Position numbers and translations under genes: made by a program
NCBI GenBank assembly: GCA_934045905.1
Contig: CAKOGZ010000039.1
Coordinates: 1 to 64,000, forward strand
DNA length: 64,000 nucleotides
DNA from: Leuctra nigra
Lineage: Eukaryota; Arthropoda; Insecta; Plecoptera; Leuctridae
Reading direction: 5' to 3'
Notes under the pieces: generated by a model
Told to the model about the DNA's origin: nothing
Seen by the model: the letters and a program-made list of their open reading frames with translations, nothing else
Databases searched by the model: none
Shown: piece by piece, positions 13,430-26,908 of the stretch
Layout of the letters: every line of letters starts with the position of its first letter
Position numbering within the stretch: position 1 is the stretch's first letter

Positions 13430-13893
13430 GTTAGGTTAGGGTAGGTTAGCGAAGCGAGCGTAGCTGACCCTTAACAAGCTTTAACCTACAGTGACAAAAA
13501 ATTGATGAAAACCTATCAGGATTGTGCCCTTCTGCTTCTGAAGAACATAAACTAAAAAAAGCGGCGTATCGGAGCGTCTGACAGAAAAAAGTGTTTCTGC
13601 ACTTTTTAAGCCTCTCACCATCTACTATATAGGGTAACGTTGTCAACTCTCTTAGAGTAATAGATTCGTCACAAAGTAGGAAACAAATAAAAAAATATCA
13701 ATATGAGCTACTTCTAAAGTGGCACCCCCCTATTTTTATTGAATTTTCTTGAAGCCTACACAACGTTATGCCGAGAAATGAAATAAAACACTTTTCGAAA
13801 ATAATAGGCTTAACATTAACATGTAAAAAAAAAATCTCCCCTCTGCCTCCTGGAGTCGCCCGACGTTGCCCGGTCAGATAATTTTATAATAAA
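13430..13893 (+). repeat. Hybrid monomer H, copy 2
   Basis: Same A-head/B-tail chimera as the unit at 9739, in the same place of the second 3,691-bp repeat. It was carried along by that duplication and is not an independent crossover. Confidence 0.88.
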
Positions 13894-16008
13894 GTTAGGT
13901 AAGGGTAGGTTAGCGAAGCGAGCGTAGCTGACCCTTAACAAGCTTTAACCTACAGTGACAAAAAATTGATGAAAACCTATCAGGATTGTGCCCTTCTGCT
14001 TCTGAAGGACATAAACTAAGAAATGCGGCGTATTGGAGCGTCTGACAGAAAAAAGTGTTTCTGCACTTTTTAAGCCTCTCTCCATCATCTATATGGTGTA
14101 TCATTTTCAGCTCTCTAAGAGTAATAGATTCGTCACAAAGTAGGAAACAAACAAAACTTTTTCAATATGACCTTCTTCTAAAGTGGCACCCCCCTGTTTT
14201 TATCGAATTTTCTTGATGCCTACACAACGTTATGCCGAGAAATGTAATAAAACACTTTTCGCAAAAAAATAGGCTTATAAATAAAATTATAAAAAAGAAC
14301 CCCACTCTGACCCCTTGGAGTCGCCCGACGCTGCCCTGTCAGATTATTATATAATAAAGTTAGGTTAATACAGGTTAGCGAAGCGAGCGTAGCTGACTCA
14401 TCACAAGCTTTAACCTCCATTGACTAAAAAATGGATGAAAACCTAGGAAATGAGGAAAATCTAAGGAACATTGTTAATTGTTACATTGTTACCTTTGTAG
14501 GCTAACCTACATTGTTGGTCAATATACACTGACAAAAAAATGGATGAAAATCTATCGGGGGTCGACCCATCAGCTTCTGAATAACATGAGCAGTTAATTC
14601 CGGCGAATCGGAGAGTCTGACATAAAAAAGTGTTTCTACACTTTTTAAGCCTCTCACCATCTACTATATAGGGTAACGTTGTCAACTCTCTTAGAGTAAC
14701 AGATTCGTCACAAAGTAGGAAACAAATAAAAAAATATCAATATGAGCTACTTCTAAAGTGGCACCCCCCTATTTTTATCGAATTTTCTTGAAGCCTACAC
14801 AACGTTATGCCGAGAAATGAAATAAAACACTTTTCGAAAAAAAATAGGCTTATAAATAAAATTATAAAAAAGAACCCCACTCTGCCCCCTTGGAGTCGCC
14901 CGTCGCTGCCCTGTCAGATTATTATATAATAAAGTTAGGTTAATACAGGTTAGCGAAGCGAGCGTAGCTGACTCATCACAAGCTTTAACCTCCATTGACT
15001 AAAAAATGGATGAAAACCTAGGAAATGAGGAAAATCTAAGGAACATTGTTAATTGTTACATTGTTACCTTTGTAGGCTAACCTACATTGTTGGTCAATAT
15101 ACACTGACAAAAAAATGGATGAAAATCTATCGGGGGTCGACCCATCAGCTTCTGAATAACATGAGCAGTTAATTCCGGCGAATCGGAGAGTCTGACATAA
15201 AAAAGTGTTTCTGCACTTCTTAAGCCTCTCACCATCTTCTATATAGGGTAACGTTGTCAACTCTCTTAGAGTAATAGATTCGTCACAAAGTAGGAAACAA
15301 ATAAAAAAATATCAATATGAGCTACTTCTAAAGTGGCACCCCCCTATTTTTATTTAATTTTCTTGAAGCCTACACAACGTTATGCCGAGAAATGAAATAA
15401 AACACTTTTCGAAAAAAAATAGGCTTATAAATAAAATTATAAAAAAGAATCCCACTCTGCCCCCTTGGAGTCGCCCGACGCTGCCCTGTCAGATTATTAT
15501 ATAATAAAGTTAGGTTAATACAGGTTAGCGAAGCGAGCGTAGCTGACTCATCACAAGCTTTAACCTCCATTGACTAAAAAATGGATGAAAACCTAGGAAA
15601 TGAGGAAAATCTAAGGAACATTGTTAATTGTTACATTGTTACCTTTGTAGGCTAACCTACATTGTTGGTCAATATACATTGACAAAAAAATGGATGAAAA
15701 TCTATCGGGGGTCGACCCATCAGCTTCTGAATAACATGTACAGTTAATTCCGGCGAATCGGAGAGTCTGACATAAAAAAGTGTTTCTGCACTTTTTAAGC
15801 CTCTCACCATCTACTATATAGGGTAACGTTGTCAACTCTCTTAGAGTAATAGATTCGTCACAAAGTAGGAAACAAATAAAAAAATATCAATATGAGCTAC
15901 TTCTAAAGTGGCACCCCCCTATTTTTATCGAATTTTCTTGAAGCCTACACAACGTTATGCCGAGAAATGAAATAAAACACTTTTCGAAAATAATATCAGT
16001 ACCTATCA

Positions 16009-16010
<2 letters not shown>

Positions 16011-16042
<32 letters not shown>
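16011..16042 (+). repeat. (TAA)n microsatellite at a deletion junction
   Basis: About ten TAA units lie between two direct copies of ACCTATCAGG (16001-16010 and 16057-16066). An inverted ATAGGT (16042-16047) and a short second TAATAATAAT run also lie between them. The block replaces the tail of B 15509 and the head of the next A. The second ACCTATCAGG belongs to the A body; the first looks like a templated copy of it. This fits end-joining with polymerase slippage and template switching. Confidence 0.85.
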
Positions 16043-17015
16043 TAGGTAATAATAATACCTATCAGGATTGTGCCCTTCTGCTTCTGAAGGACATAAACTA
16101 AGAAATGCGGCGTATCGGAGCGTCTGACAGAAAAAAGTGTTTCTGCACTTTTTAAGCCTCTCTCCATCATCTATATGGTGTATCATTTTCAGCTCTCTAA
16201 GAGTAATAGGTTCGTCACAAAGTAGGAAACAAACAAAACTTTTTCAATATGACCTACTTCTAAAGTGGCACCCCCCTGTTTTTATCGAATTTTCTTGATG
16301 CCTACACAACGTTATGCCGAGAAATGTAATAAAACACTTTTCGCAAAAAAATAGGCTTATAAATAAAATTATAAAAAAGAACCCCACTCTGACCCCTTGG
16401 AGTCGCCCGACGCTGCCCTGTCAGATTATTATATAATAAAGTTAGGTTAATACAGGTTAGCGAAGCGAGCGTAGCTGACTCATCACAAGCTTTAACCTCC
16501 ATTGACTAAAAAATGGATGAAAACCTAGGAAATGAGGAAAATCTAAGGAACATTGTTAATTGTTACATTGTTACCTTTGTAGGCTAACCTACATTGTTGG
16601 TCAATATACACTGACAAAAAAATGGATGAAAATCTATCGGGGGTCGACCCATCAGCTTCTGAATAACATGAGCAGTTAATTCCGGCGAATCGGAGAGTCT
16701 GACATAAAAAAGTGTTTCTGCACTTTTTAAGCCTCTCACCATCTACTATATAGGGTAACGTTGTCAACTCTCTTAGAGTAACAGATTCGTCACAAAGTAG
16801 GAAACAAATAAAAAAATATCAATATGAGCTACTTCTAAAGTGGCACCCCCCTATTTTTATCGAATTTTCTTGAAGCCTACACAACGTTATGCCGAGAAAT
16901 GAAATAAAACACTTTTCGAAAAAAAATAGGCTTATAAATAAAATTATAAAATAGAACCCCACTCTGCCCCCTTGGAGTCGCCCGACGCTGCCCTGTCAGA
17001 TTATTATATAATAAA

Positions 17016-17407
17016 GTTAGGTTAATACAGGTTAGCGAAGCGAGCGTAGCTGACTCATCACAAGCTTTAACCTCCATTGACTAAAAAATGGATGAAAACC
17101 TAGGATATGAGGAAAATCTAAGGAACATTGTTAATTGTTACATTGTTACCTTTGTGGGCTAACCTACATTGTTGGTCAATATACACTGACAAAAAAATGG
17201 ATGAAAATCTATCGGGGGTCGACCCATCAGCTTCTGAATAACATGAGCAGTTAATTCCGGCGAATCGGAGAGTCTGACATAAAAAAGTGTTTCTGCACTT
17301 TTTAAGCCTCTCTCCATCATCTATATGGTGTATCATTTTCAGCTCTCTAAGAGTAATAGATTCGTCACAAAGTAGGAAACAAATAAAACTTTTTCAATAT
17401 GACCTAC
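17016..17407 (+). repeat. B-head/A-body hybrid monomer, 3' truncated
   Basis: Begins with the B head and B-specific 109-bp segment, then changes to A sequence (CTCCATCATCTATATGGTG) right after the dyad block. This is the reciprocal of the H switch. It stops at GACCTAC (17401-17407), where it joins TAGCTGACCC of a headless A. Confidence 0.85.
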
Positions 17408-17841
17408 TAGCTGACCCTTAACAAGCTTTAACCTACAGTGACAAAAAATTGATGAAAACCTATCAGGATTGTGCCCTTCTGCTTCTGAAGAACATAAACT
17501 AAGAAATGCGGCGTATCGGAGCGTCTGACAGAAAAAAGTGTTTCTGCACTTTTTAAGCCTCTCTCCATCATCTATATGGTGTATCATTTTCAGCTCTCTA
17601 AGAGTAATAGATTCGTCACAAAGTAGGAAACAAATAAAACTTTTTCAATATGACCTACTTCTAAAGTGGCACCCCCCTGTTTTTATCGAATTTTCTTGAT
17701 GCCTACACAACGTTATGCCGAGAAATGTAATAAAACACTTTTCGCAAAAAAAAAGGCTTATAAATAAAATTATAAAAAAGAACCCCACTCTGCCCCCTTG
17801 GAGTCGCCCGACGCTGCCCTGTCAGATTATTATATAATTAA
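17408..17841 (+). repeat. Headless A monomer (434 bp)
   Basis: A monomer that lacks its telomere-like head and GCGAAGCGA steps and begins directly at TAGCTGACCCTTAAC. The join to the preceding unit shows no more than one or two bases of overlap. It still ends in tail 2 and is followed by a B head, obeying the array rule. Confidence 0.85.
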
Positions 17842-18413
17842 GTTAGGTTAATACAGGTTAGCGAAGCGAGCGTAGCTGACTCATCACAAGCTTTAACCTC
17901 CATTGACTAAAAAATGGATGAAAACCTAGGAAATGAGGAAAATCTAAGGAACATTGTTAATTGTTACATTGTTACCTTTGTAGGCTAACCTACATTGTTG
18001 GTCAATATACATTGACAAAAAAATGGATGAAAATCTATCGGGGGTCGACCCATCAGCTTCTGAATAACATGAACAGTTAATTCCGGCGAATCGGAGAGTC
18101 TGACATAAAAAAGTGTTTCTGACTTTTTAAGCCTCTCACCATCTACTATATAGGGTAACGTTGTCAACTCTCTTAGAGTAATAGATTCGTCACAAAGTAG
18201 GAAACAAATAAAAAAATATCAATATGAGCTACTTCTAAAGTGGCACCCCCCTATTTTTATCGAATTTTCTTGAAGCCTACACAACGTTATGCCGAGAAAT
18301 GAAATAAAACACTTTTCGAAAATAATAGGCTTAACATTAACATGTAAAAAAAAATCTCCCCTCTGCCTGATGGAGTCGCCCGACGTTGCCCGGTCAGATA
18401 ATTTTATAATAAA

Positions 18414-20507
18414 GTTAGGTAAGGGTAGGTTAGCGAAGCGAGCGAAGCGAGCGTAGCTGACCCTTAACAAGCTTTAACCTACAGTGACAAAAAATTGATG
18501 AAAACCTATCAGGATTGTGCCCTTCTGCTTCTGAAGAGCATAAACTAAGAAATGCGGCGTATCGGAGCGTCTGACAGAAAAAAATGTATCTGCACTTTTT
18601 AAGCCTCTCTCCATCATCTATATGGTGTATCATTTTCAGCTCTCTAAGAGTAATAGATTCGTCACAATGTAGGAAACAAACAAAACTTTTTCAATATGAC
18701 CTACTTCTAAAGTGGCACCCCCCTGTTTTTATCGAATTTTCTTGATGCCTACACAACGTTATGCCGAGAAATGTAATAAAACACTTTTCGCAAAAAAATA
18801 GGCTTATAAATAAAATTATAAAAAAGAACCCCACTCTGCCCCCTTGGAGTCGCCCGACGCTGCCCTGTCAGATTATTATATAATAAAGTTAGGTTAATAC
18901 AGGTTAGCGAAGCGAGCGTAGCTAACTCATCACAAGCTTTAACCTCCATTGACTAAAAAATGGATGAAAACCTAGGAAATGAGGAAAATCTTAGGAACAT
19001 TGTTAATTGTTACATTGTTACCTTTGTAGGCTAACCTACATTGTTGGTCAATATACATTGACAAAAAAATGGATGAAAATCTATCGGGGGTCGACCCATC
19101 AGCTTCTGAATAACATGAACAGTTAATTCCGGCGAATCGGAGAGTCTGACATAAAAAAGTGTTTCTGCACTTTTTAAGCCTCTCACCATCTACTATATAG
19201 GGTAACGTTGTCAACTCTCTTAGAGTAATAGATTCGTCACAAAGTAGGAAACAAATAAAAAAATATCAATATGAGCTACTTCTAAAGTGGCACCCCCCTA
19301 TTTTTATCGAATTTTCTTGAAGCCTACACAACGTTATGCCGAGAAATGAAATAAAACACTTTTCGAAAATAATAGGCTTAACATTAACATGTAAAAAAAA
19401 ATCTCCCCTCTGCCTCCTAGAGTCGCCCGACGTTGCCCGGTCAGATAATTTTATAATAAAGTTAGGTAAGGGTAGGTTAGCGAAGCGAGCGAAGCGAGCG
19501 TAGCTGACCCTTAACAAGCTTTAACCTACAGTGACAAAAAATTGATGAAAACCTATCAGGATTGTGCCCTTCTGCTTCTGAAGAGCATAAACTAAGAAAT
19601 GCGGCGTATCGGAGCGTCTGACAGAAAAAAGTGTTTCTGCACTTTTTAAGCCTCTCTCCATCATCTATATGGTGTATCATTTTCAGCTCTCTAAGAGTAA
19701 TAGATTCGTCACAAAGTAGGAAACAAACAAAACTTTTTCAATATGACCTACTTCTAAAGTGGCACCCCCCTGTTTTTATCGAATTTTCTTGATGCCTACA
19801 CAACGTTATGCCGAGAAATGTAATAAAACACTTTTCGCAAAAAAATAGGCTTATAAATAAAATTATAAAAAAGAACCCCACTCTGCCCCCTTGGAGTCGC
19901 CCGACGCTGCCCTGTCAGATTATTATATAATAAAGTTAGGTTAATACAGGTAAGCGAAGCGAGCGTAGCTGACTCATCACAAGCTTTAATCTCCATTGAC
20001 TAAAAAATGGATGAAAACCTAGGAAATGAGGAAAATCTAAGGAACATTGTTAATTGTTACATTGTTACCTTTGTAGGCTAACCTACATTGTTGGTCAATA
20101 TACATTGACAAAAAAATGGATGAAAATCTATCGGGGGTCGACCCATCAGCTTCTGAATAACATGAACAGTTAATTCCGGCGAATCGGAGAGTCTGACATA
20201 AAAAAGTGTTTCTGCACTTTTTAAGCCTCTCACCATCTACTATATAGGGTAACGTTGTCAACTCTCTTAGAGTAATAGATTCGTCACAAAGTAGGAAACA
20301 AATAAAAAAATATCAATATGAGCTACTTCTAAAGTGGCACCCCCCTATTTTTATCGAATTTTCTTGAAGCCTACACAACGTTATGCCGAGAAATGAAATA
20401 AAACACTTTTCGAAAATAATAGGCTTAACATTAACATGTAAAAAAAAATCTCCCCTCTGCCTCCTGGAGTCGCCCGACGTTGCCCGGTCAGATAATTTTA
20501 TAATAAA
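18414..20507 (+). repeat. Two A-B dimers; start of large HOR at 19461
   Basis: Units: A 18414, B 18888, A 19461, B 19935. Both A copies carry the private GAAGAGCATAAACT and the GTTAGGTAAGGG head. B 19935 carries CAGGTAAGCGAAGCG. The pair A 19461-B 19935 recurs as A 44953-B 45427 and A 60669-B 61143, which marks the first unit of each large HOR copy. Confidence 0.9.
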
Positions 20508-23500
20508 GTTAGGTTAGGGTAGGTTAGCGAAGCGAGCGAAGCGAGCGAAGCGAGCGTAGCTGACCCTTAACAAGCTTTAACCTACAGTGACAAAAAATTG
20601 ATGAAAACCTATCAGGATTGTGCCCTTCTGCTTCTGAAGGACATAAACTAAGAAATGCGGCGTATCGGAGCGTCTGACAGAAAAAAGTGTTTCTGCACTT
20701 TTTAAGCCTCTCTCCATCATCTATATGGTGTATCATTTTCAGCTCTCTAAGAGTAATAGATTCGTCACAAAGTAGGAAACAAACAAAACTTTTTCAATAT
20801 GACCTACTTCTAAAGTGGCACCCCCCTGTTTTTATCGAATTTTCTTGATGCCTACACAACGTTATGCCGAGAAATGTAATAAAACACTTTTCGCAAAAAA
20901 ATAGGCTTATAAATAAAATTATAAAAAAGAACCCCACTCTGACCCCTTGGAGTCTCCCGACGCTGCCCTGTAAGATTATTATATAATAAAGTTAGGTTAA
21001 TACAGGTTAGCGAAGCGAGCGTAGCTGACTCATCACAAGCTTTAACCTCCATTGACTAAAAAATGGATGAAAACCTAGGAAATGAGGAAAATCTAAGGAT
21101 CATTGTTAATTGTTACATTGTTACCTTTGTAGGCTAACCTACATTGTTGGTCAATATACATTGACAAAAAAATGGATGAAAATCTATCGGGGGTCGACCC
21201 ATCAGCTTCTGAATAACATGAACAGTTAATTCCGGCGAATCGGAGAGTCTGACATAAAAAAGTGTTTCTGCACTTTTTAAGCCTCTCACCATCTACTATA
21301 TAGGGGAACGTTGTCAACTCTCTTAGAGTAATAGATTCGTCACAAAGTAGGAAACAAATAAAAAAATATCAATATGAGCTACTTCTAAAGTGGAACCCCC
21401 CTATTTTTATCGAATTTTCTTGAAGCCTACACAACGTTATGCCGAGAAATGAAATAAAACACTTTTCGAAAAAAAATAGGCGTATAAATAAAATTATAAA
21501 AAAGAACCCCACTCTGCCCCCTTGGAGTCGCCCGACGCTGCCCTGTCAGATTATTATATAATAAAGTTAGGTTAATACAGGTTAGCGAAGCGAGCGTAGC
21601 TGACTCATCACAAGCTTTAACCTCCATTGACTAAAAAATGGATGAAAACCTAGGAAATGAGGAAAATCTAAGGAACATTGTTAATTGTTACATTGTTACC
21701 TTTGTAGGCTAACCTACATTGTTGGTCAATATACATTGACAAAAAAATGGATGAAAATCTATCGGGGGTCGACCCATCAGCTTCTGAATAACATGAACAG
21801 TTAATTCCGGCGAATCGGAGAGTCTGACATAAAAAAGTGTTTCTGCACTTTTTAAGCCTCTCACCATCTACTATATAGGGTAACGTTGTCAACTCTCTTA
21901 GAGTAATAGATTCGTCACAAAGTAGGAAACAAATAAAAAAATATCAATATGAGCTACTTCTAAAGTGGCACCCCCCTATTTTTATCGAATTTTCTTGAAG
22001 CCTACACAACGTTATGCCGAGAAATGAAATAAAACACTTTTCGAAAATAATAGGCTTAACATTAACATGAAAAAAAAATCTCCCCTCTGCCTCCTGGAGT
22101 CGCCCGACGTTGCCCGGTCAGATAATTTTATAATAAAGTTAGGTAAGGGTAGGTTAGCGAAGCGAGCGAAGCGAGCGAAGCGAGCGTAGCTGACCCTTAA
22201 CAAGCTTTAACCTACAGTGACAAAAAATTGATGAAAACCTATCAGGATTGTGCCCTTCTGCTTCTGAAGGACATAAACTAAGAAATGCGGCGTATCGGAG
22301 CGTCTGACAGAAAAAAGTGTTTCTGCACTTTTTAAGCCTCTCTCCATCATCTATATGGTGTATCATTTTCAGCTCTCTAAGAGTAATAGATTCGTCACAA
22401 AGTAGGAAACAAACAAAACTTTTTCAATATGACCTACTTCTAAAGTGGCACCCCCCTGTTTTTATCGAATTTTCTTGATGCCTACACAACGTTATGCCGA
22501 GAAATGTAATAAAACACTTTTCGCAAAAAAATAGGCTTATAAATAAAATTATAAAAAAGAACCCCACTCTGACCCCTTGGAGTCGCCCGACGCTGCCCTG
22601 TCAGATTATTATATAATAAAGTTAGGTTAATACAGGTTAGCGAAGCGAGCGTAGCTGACTCATCACAAGCTTTAACCTCCATTGACTAAAGAATGGATGA
22701 AAACCTAGGAAATGAGGAAAATCTAAGGAACATTGTTAATTGTTACATTGTTACCTTTGTAGGCTAACCTACATTGTTGGTCAATATACACTGACAAAAA
22801 AATGGATGAAAATCTATCGGGGGTCGACCCATCAGCTTCTGAATAACATGAGCAGTTAATTCCGGCGAATCGGAGAGTCTGACATAAAAAAGTGTTTCTG
22901 CACTTTTTAAGCCTCTCACCATCTTCTATATAGGGTAACGTTGTCAACTCTCTTAGAGTAATAGATTCGTCACAAAGTAGGAAACAAATAAAAAAATATC
23001 AATATGAGCTACTTCTAAAGTGGCACCCCCCTATTTTTATCGAATTTTCTTGAAGCCTACACAACGTTATGCCGAGAAATGAAATAAAACACTTTTCGAA
23101 AAAAAATAGGCTTATAAATAAAATTATAAAAAAGAACCCCACTCTGCCCCCTTGGAGTCGCCCGACGCTGCCCTGTCAGATTATTATATAATAAAGTTAG
23201 GTTAATACAGGTTAGCGAAGCGAGCGTAGCTGACTCATCACAAGCTTTAACCTCCATTGACTAAAAAATGGATGAAAACCTAGGAAATGAGGAAAATCTA
23301 AGGAACATTGTTAATTGTTACATTGTTACCTTTGTAGGCTAACCTACATTGTTGGTCAATATACATTGACAAAAAAATGGATGAAAATCTATCGGGGGTC
23401 GACCCATCAGCTTCTGAATAACATGTACAGTTAATTCCGGCGAATCGGAGAGTCTGACATAAAAAAGTGTTTCTGCACTTTTTAAGCCTCTCACCATCTA

Positions 23501-26444
23501 CTATATAGGGTAACGTTGTCAACTCTCTTAGAGTAATAGATTCGTCACAAAGTAGGAAACAAATAAAAAAATATCAATATGAGCTACTTCTAAAGTGGCA
23601 CCCCCCTATTTTTATCGAATCTTCTTGAAGCCTACACAACGTTATGCCGAGAAATGAAATAAAACACTTTTCGAAAATAATAGGCTTAACATTAACATGT
23701 AAAAAAAAATCTCCCCTCTGCCTCCTGGAGTCGCCCGACGTTGCCCGGTCAGATAATTTTATAATAAAGTTAGGTTAGGGTAGGTTAGCGAAGCGAGCGA
23801 AGCGAGCGTAGCTGACCCTTAACAAGCTTTAACCTACAGTGACAAAAAATTGATGAAAACCTATCAGGATTGTGCCCTTCTGCTTCTGAAGGACATAAAC
23901 TAAGAAATGCGGCGTATCGGAGCGTCTGACAGAAAAAAGTGTTTCTGCACTTTTTAAGCCTCTCTCCATCATCTATATGGTGTATCATTTTCAGCTCTCT
24001 AAGAGTAATAGATTCGTCACAAAGTAGGAAACAAACAAAACTTTTTCAATATGACCTACTTCTAAAGTGGCACCCCCCTGTTTTTATCGAATTTTCTTGA
24101 TGCCTACACAACGTTATGCCGAGAAATGTAATAAAACACTTTTCGCAAAAAAATAGGCTTATAAATAAAATTATAAAAAAGAACCCCACTCTGACCCCTT
24201 GGAGTCTCCCGACGCTGCCCTGTAAGATTATTATATAATAAAGTTAGGTTAATACAGGTTAGCGAAGCGAGCGTAGCTGACTCATCACAAGCTTTAACCT
24301 CCATTGACTAAAAAATGGATGAAAACCTAGGAAATGAGGAAAATCTAAGGAACATTGTTAATTGTTACATTGTTACCTTTGTAGGCTAACCTACATTGTT
24401 GGTCAATATACATTGACAAAAAAATGGATGAAAATCTATCGGGGGTCGACCCATCAGCTTCTGAATAACATGAACAGTTAATTCCGGCGAATCGGAGAGT
24501 CTGACATAAAAAAGTGTTTCTGCACTTTTTAAGCCTCTCACCATCTACTATATAGGGGAACGTTGTCAACTCTCTTAGAGTAATAGATTCGTCACAAAGT
24601 AGGAAACAAATAAAAAAATATCAATATGAGCTACTTCTAAAGTGGAACCCCCCTATTTTTATCGAATTTTCTTGAAGCCTACACAACGTTATGCCGAGAA
24701 ATGAAATAAAACACTTTTCGAAAAAAAATAGGCTTATAATAAAAATTATAAAAAAGAACCCCACTCTGCCCCCTTGGAGTCGCCCGACGCTGCCCTGTCA
24801 GATTATTATATAATAAAGTTAGGTTAATACAGGTTAGCGAAGCGAGCGTAGCTGACTCATCACAAGCTTTAACCTCCATTGACTAAAAAATGGATGAAAA
24901 CCTAGGAAATGAGGAAAATCTAAGGAACATTGTTAATTGTTACATTGTTACCTTTGTAGGCTAACCTACATTGTTGGTCAATATACATTGACAAAAAAAT
25001 GGATGAAAATCTATCGGGGGTCGACCCATCAGCTTCTGAATAACATGAACAGTTAATTCCGGCGAATCGGAGAGTCTGACATAAAAAAGTGTTTCTGCAC
25101 TTTTTAAGCCTCTCACCATCTACTATATAGGGTAACGTTGTCAACTCTCTTAGAGTAATAGATTCGTCACAAAGTAGGAAACAAATAAAAAAATATCAAT
25201 ATGAGCTACTTCTAAAGTGGCACCCCCCTATTTTTATCGAATTTTCTTGAAGCCTACACAACGTTATGCCGAGAAATGAAATAAAACACTTTTCGAAAAT
25301 AATAGGCTTAACATTAACATGAAAAAAAAATCTCCCCTCTGCCTCCTGGAGTCGCCCGACGTTGCCCGGTCAGATAATTTTATAATAAAGTTAGGTAAGG
25401 GTAGGTTAGCGAAGCGAGCGAAGCGAGCGAAGCGAGCGTAGCTGACCCTTAACAAGCTTTAACCTACAGTGACAAAAAATTGATGAAAACCTATCAGGAT
25501 TGTGCCCTTCTGCTTCTGAAGGACATAAACTAAGAAATGCGGCGTATCGGAGCGTCTGACAGAAAAAAGTGTTTCTGCACTTTTTAAGCCTCTCTCCATC
25601 ATCTATATGGTGTATCATTTTCAGCTCTCTAAGAGTAATAGATTCTTCACAAAGTAGGAAACAAACAAAACTTGTTCAATATGACCTACTTCTAAAGTGG
25701 CACCCCCCTGTTTTTATCGAATTTTCTTGATGCCTACACAACGTTATGCCGAGAAATGTAATAAAACACTTTTCGAAAAAAAATAGGCTTATAAATAAAA
25801 TTATAAAAAAGAACCCCACTCTGCCCCCTTGGAGTCGCCCGACGCTGCCCTGTCAGATTATTATATAATAAAGTTAGGTTAATACAGGTTAGCGAAGCGA
25901 GCGTAGCTGACTCATCACAAGCTTTAACCTCCATTGACTAAAAAATGGATGAAAACCTAGGAAATGAGGAAAATCTAAGGAACATTGTTAATTGTTACAT
26001 TGTTACCTTTGTAGGCTAACCTACATTGTTGGTCAATATACATTGACAAAAAAATGGATGAAAATCTATCGGGGGTCGACCCATCAGCTTCTGAATAACA
26101 TGAACAGTTAATTCCGGCGAATCGGAGAGTCTGACATAAAAAAGTGTTTCTGCACTTTTTAAGCCTCTCACCATCTACTATATAGGGTAACGTTGTCAAC
26201 TCTCTTAGAGTAATAGATTCGTCACAAAGTAGGAAACAAATAAAAAAATATCAATATGAGCTACTTCTAAAGTGGCACCCCTCTATTTTTATCGAATTTT
26301 CTTGAAGCCTACACAACGTTATGCCGAGAAATGAAATAAAACACTTTTCGAAAATAATAGGCTTAACATTAACATGAAAAAAAAATCTCCCCTCTGCCTC
26401 CTGGAGTCGCCCGACGTTGCCCGGTCAGATAATTTTATAATAAA
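20508..26444 (+). repeat. A-B'-B trimers with 3,252-bp repeat
   Basis: Order: A 20508, B-prime 20991, B 21566, A 22138, B-prime 22621, B 23196, A 23769, B-prime 24243, B 24818, A 25390, B 25873. The block from 20991 to about 22620 recurs 3,252 bp later with private marks: GGAGTCTCCCGACG, TGTAAGATTATT, GGGGAACGTTG and AGTGGAACCCCCC. These marks recur at 46.0-49.2 kb and 61.7-63.3 kb. A 25390 carries GATTCTTCAC and CTTGTTCAAT, also found in A 30142, 31189, 50892 and 53549. Confidence 0.88.
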
Positions 26445-26908
26445 GTTAGGTAAGGGTAGGTTAGCGAAGCGAGCGTAGCTGACCCTTAACAAGCTTTAAC
26501 CTACAGTGACAAAAAATTGATGAAAACCTATCAGGATTGTGCCCTTCTGCTTCTGAAGAACATAAACTAAAAAAAGCGGCGTATCGGAGCGTCTGACAGA
26601 AAAAAGTGTTTCTGCACTTTTTAAGCCTCTCACCATCTACTATATAGGGTAACGTTGTCAACTCTCTTAGAGTAATAGATTCGTCACAAAGTAGGAAACA
26701 AATAAAAAAATATCAATATGAGCTACTTCTAAAGTGGCACCCCCCTATTTTTATTGAATTTTCTTGAAGCCTACACAACGTTATGCCGAGAAATGAAATA
26801 AAACACTTTTCGAAAATAATAGGCTTAACATTAACATGTAAAAAAAAAATCTCCCCTCTGCCTCCTGGAGTCGCCCGACGTTGCCCGGTCAGATAATTTT
26901 ATAATAAA
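26445..26908 (+). repeat. Hybrid monomer H, copy 3
   Basis: Third copy of the A-head/B-tail chimera, with the same private bases as the other two but a GTTAGGTAAGGG head. It sits between B 25873 and A 26909. The matching place in the second large HOR (between B 51366 and A 51938) lacks it, which changes the offset there by exactly 464 bp. Confidence 0.87.

Larger units (their letters stand above)
12392..16066 (+). repeat. 3.69-kb higher-order repeat, copy 2 (3' end damaged)
   Basis: Monomer order: A 12392, B 12856, H 13430, A 13894, B-prime 14359, B-prime 14934, B 15509 (broken). Unit starts from 12856 are 3,691 bp after those of copy 1. The first A is offset 3,710 bp because it has one GCGAAGCGA step instead of three. 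The last B breaks at 15995, where a (TAA)n-containing filler replaces its tail 1 and the head of the following A. A few substitutions separate the copies, for example CGTCGCTGCC at 14902. Confidence 0.9.
16057..18413 (+). repeat. Irregular block with broken monomers
   Basis: Order: 5'-truncated A (16057-16440), B-prime 16441, B/A hybrid 17016-17407, 5'-truncated A (17408-17841), B 17842. This is the most rearranged part of the pure array. B 17842 lacks one base in its dyad loop (TTTCTGACTTTTTA near 18117). Confidence 0.88.
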
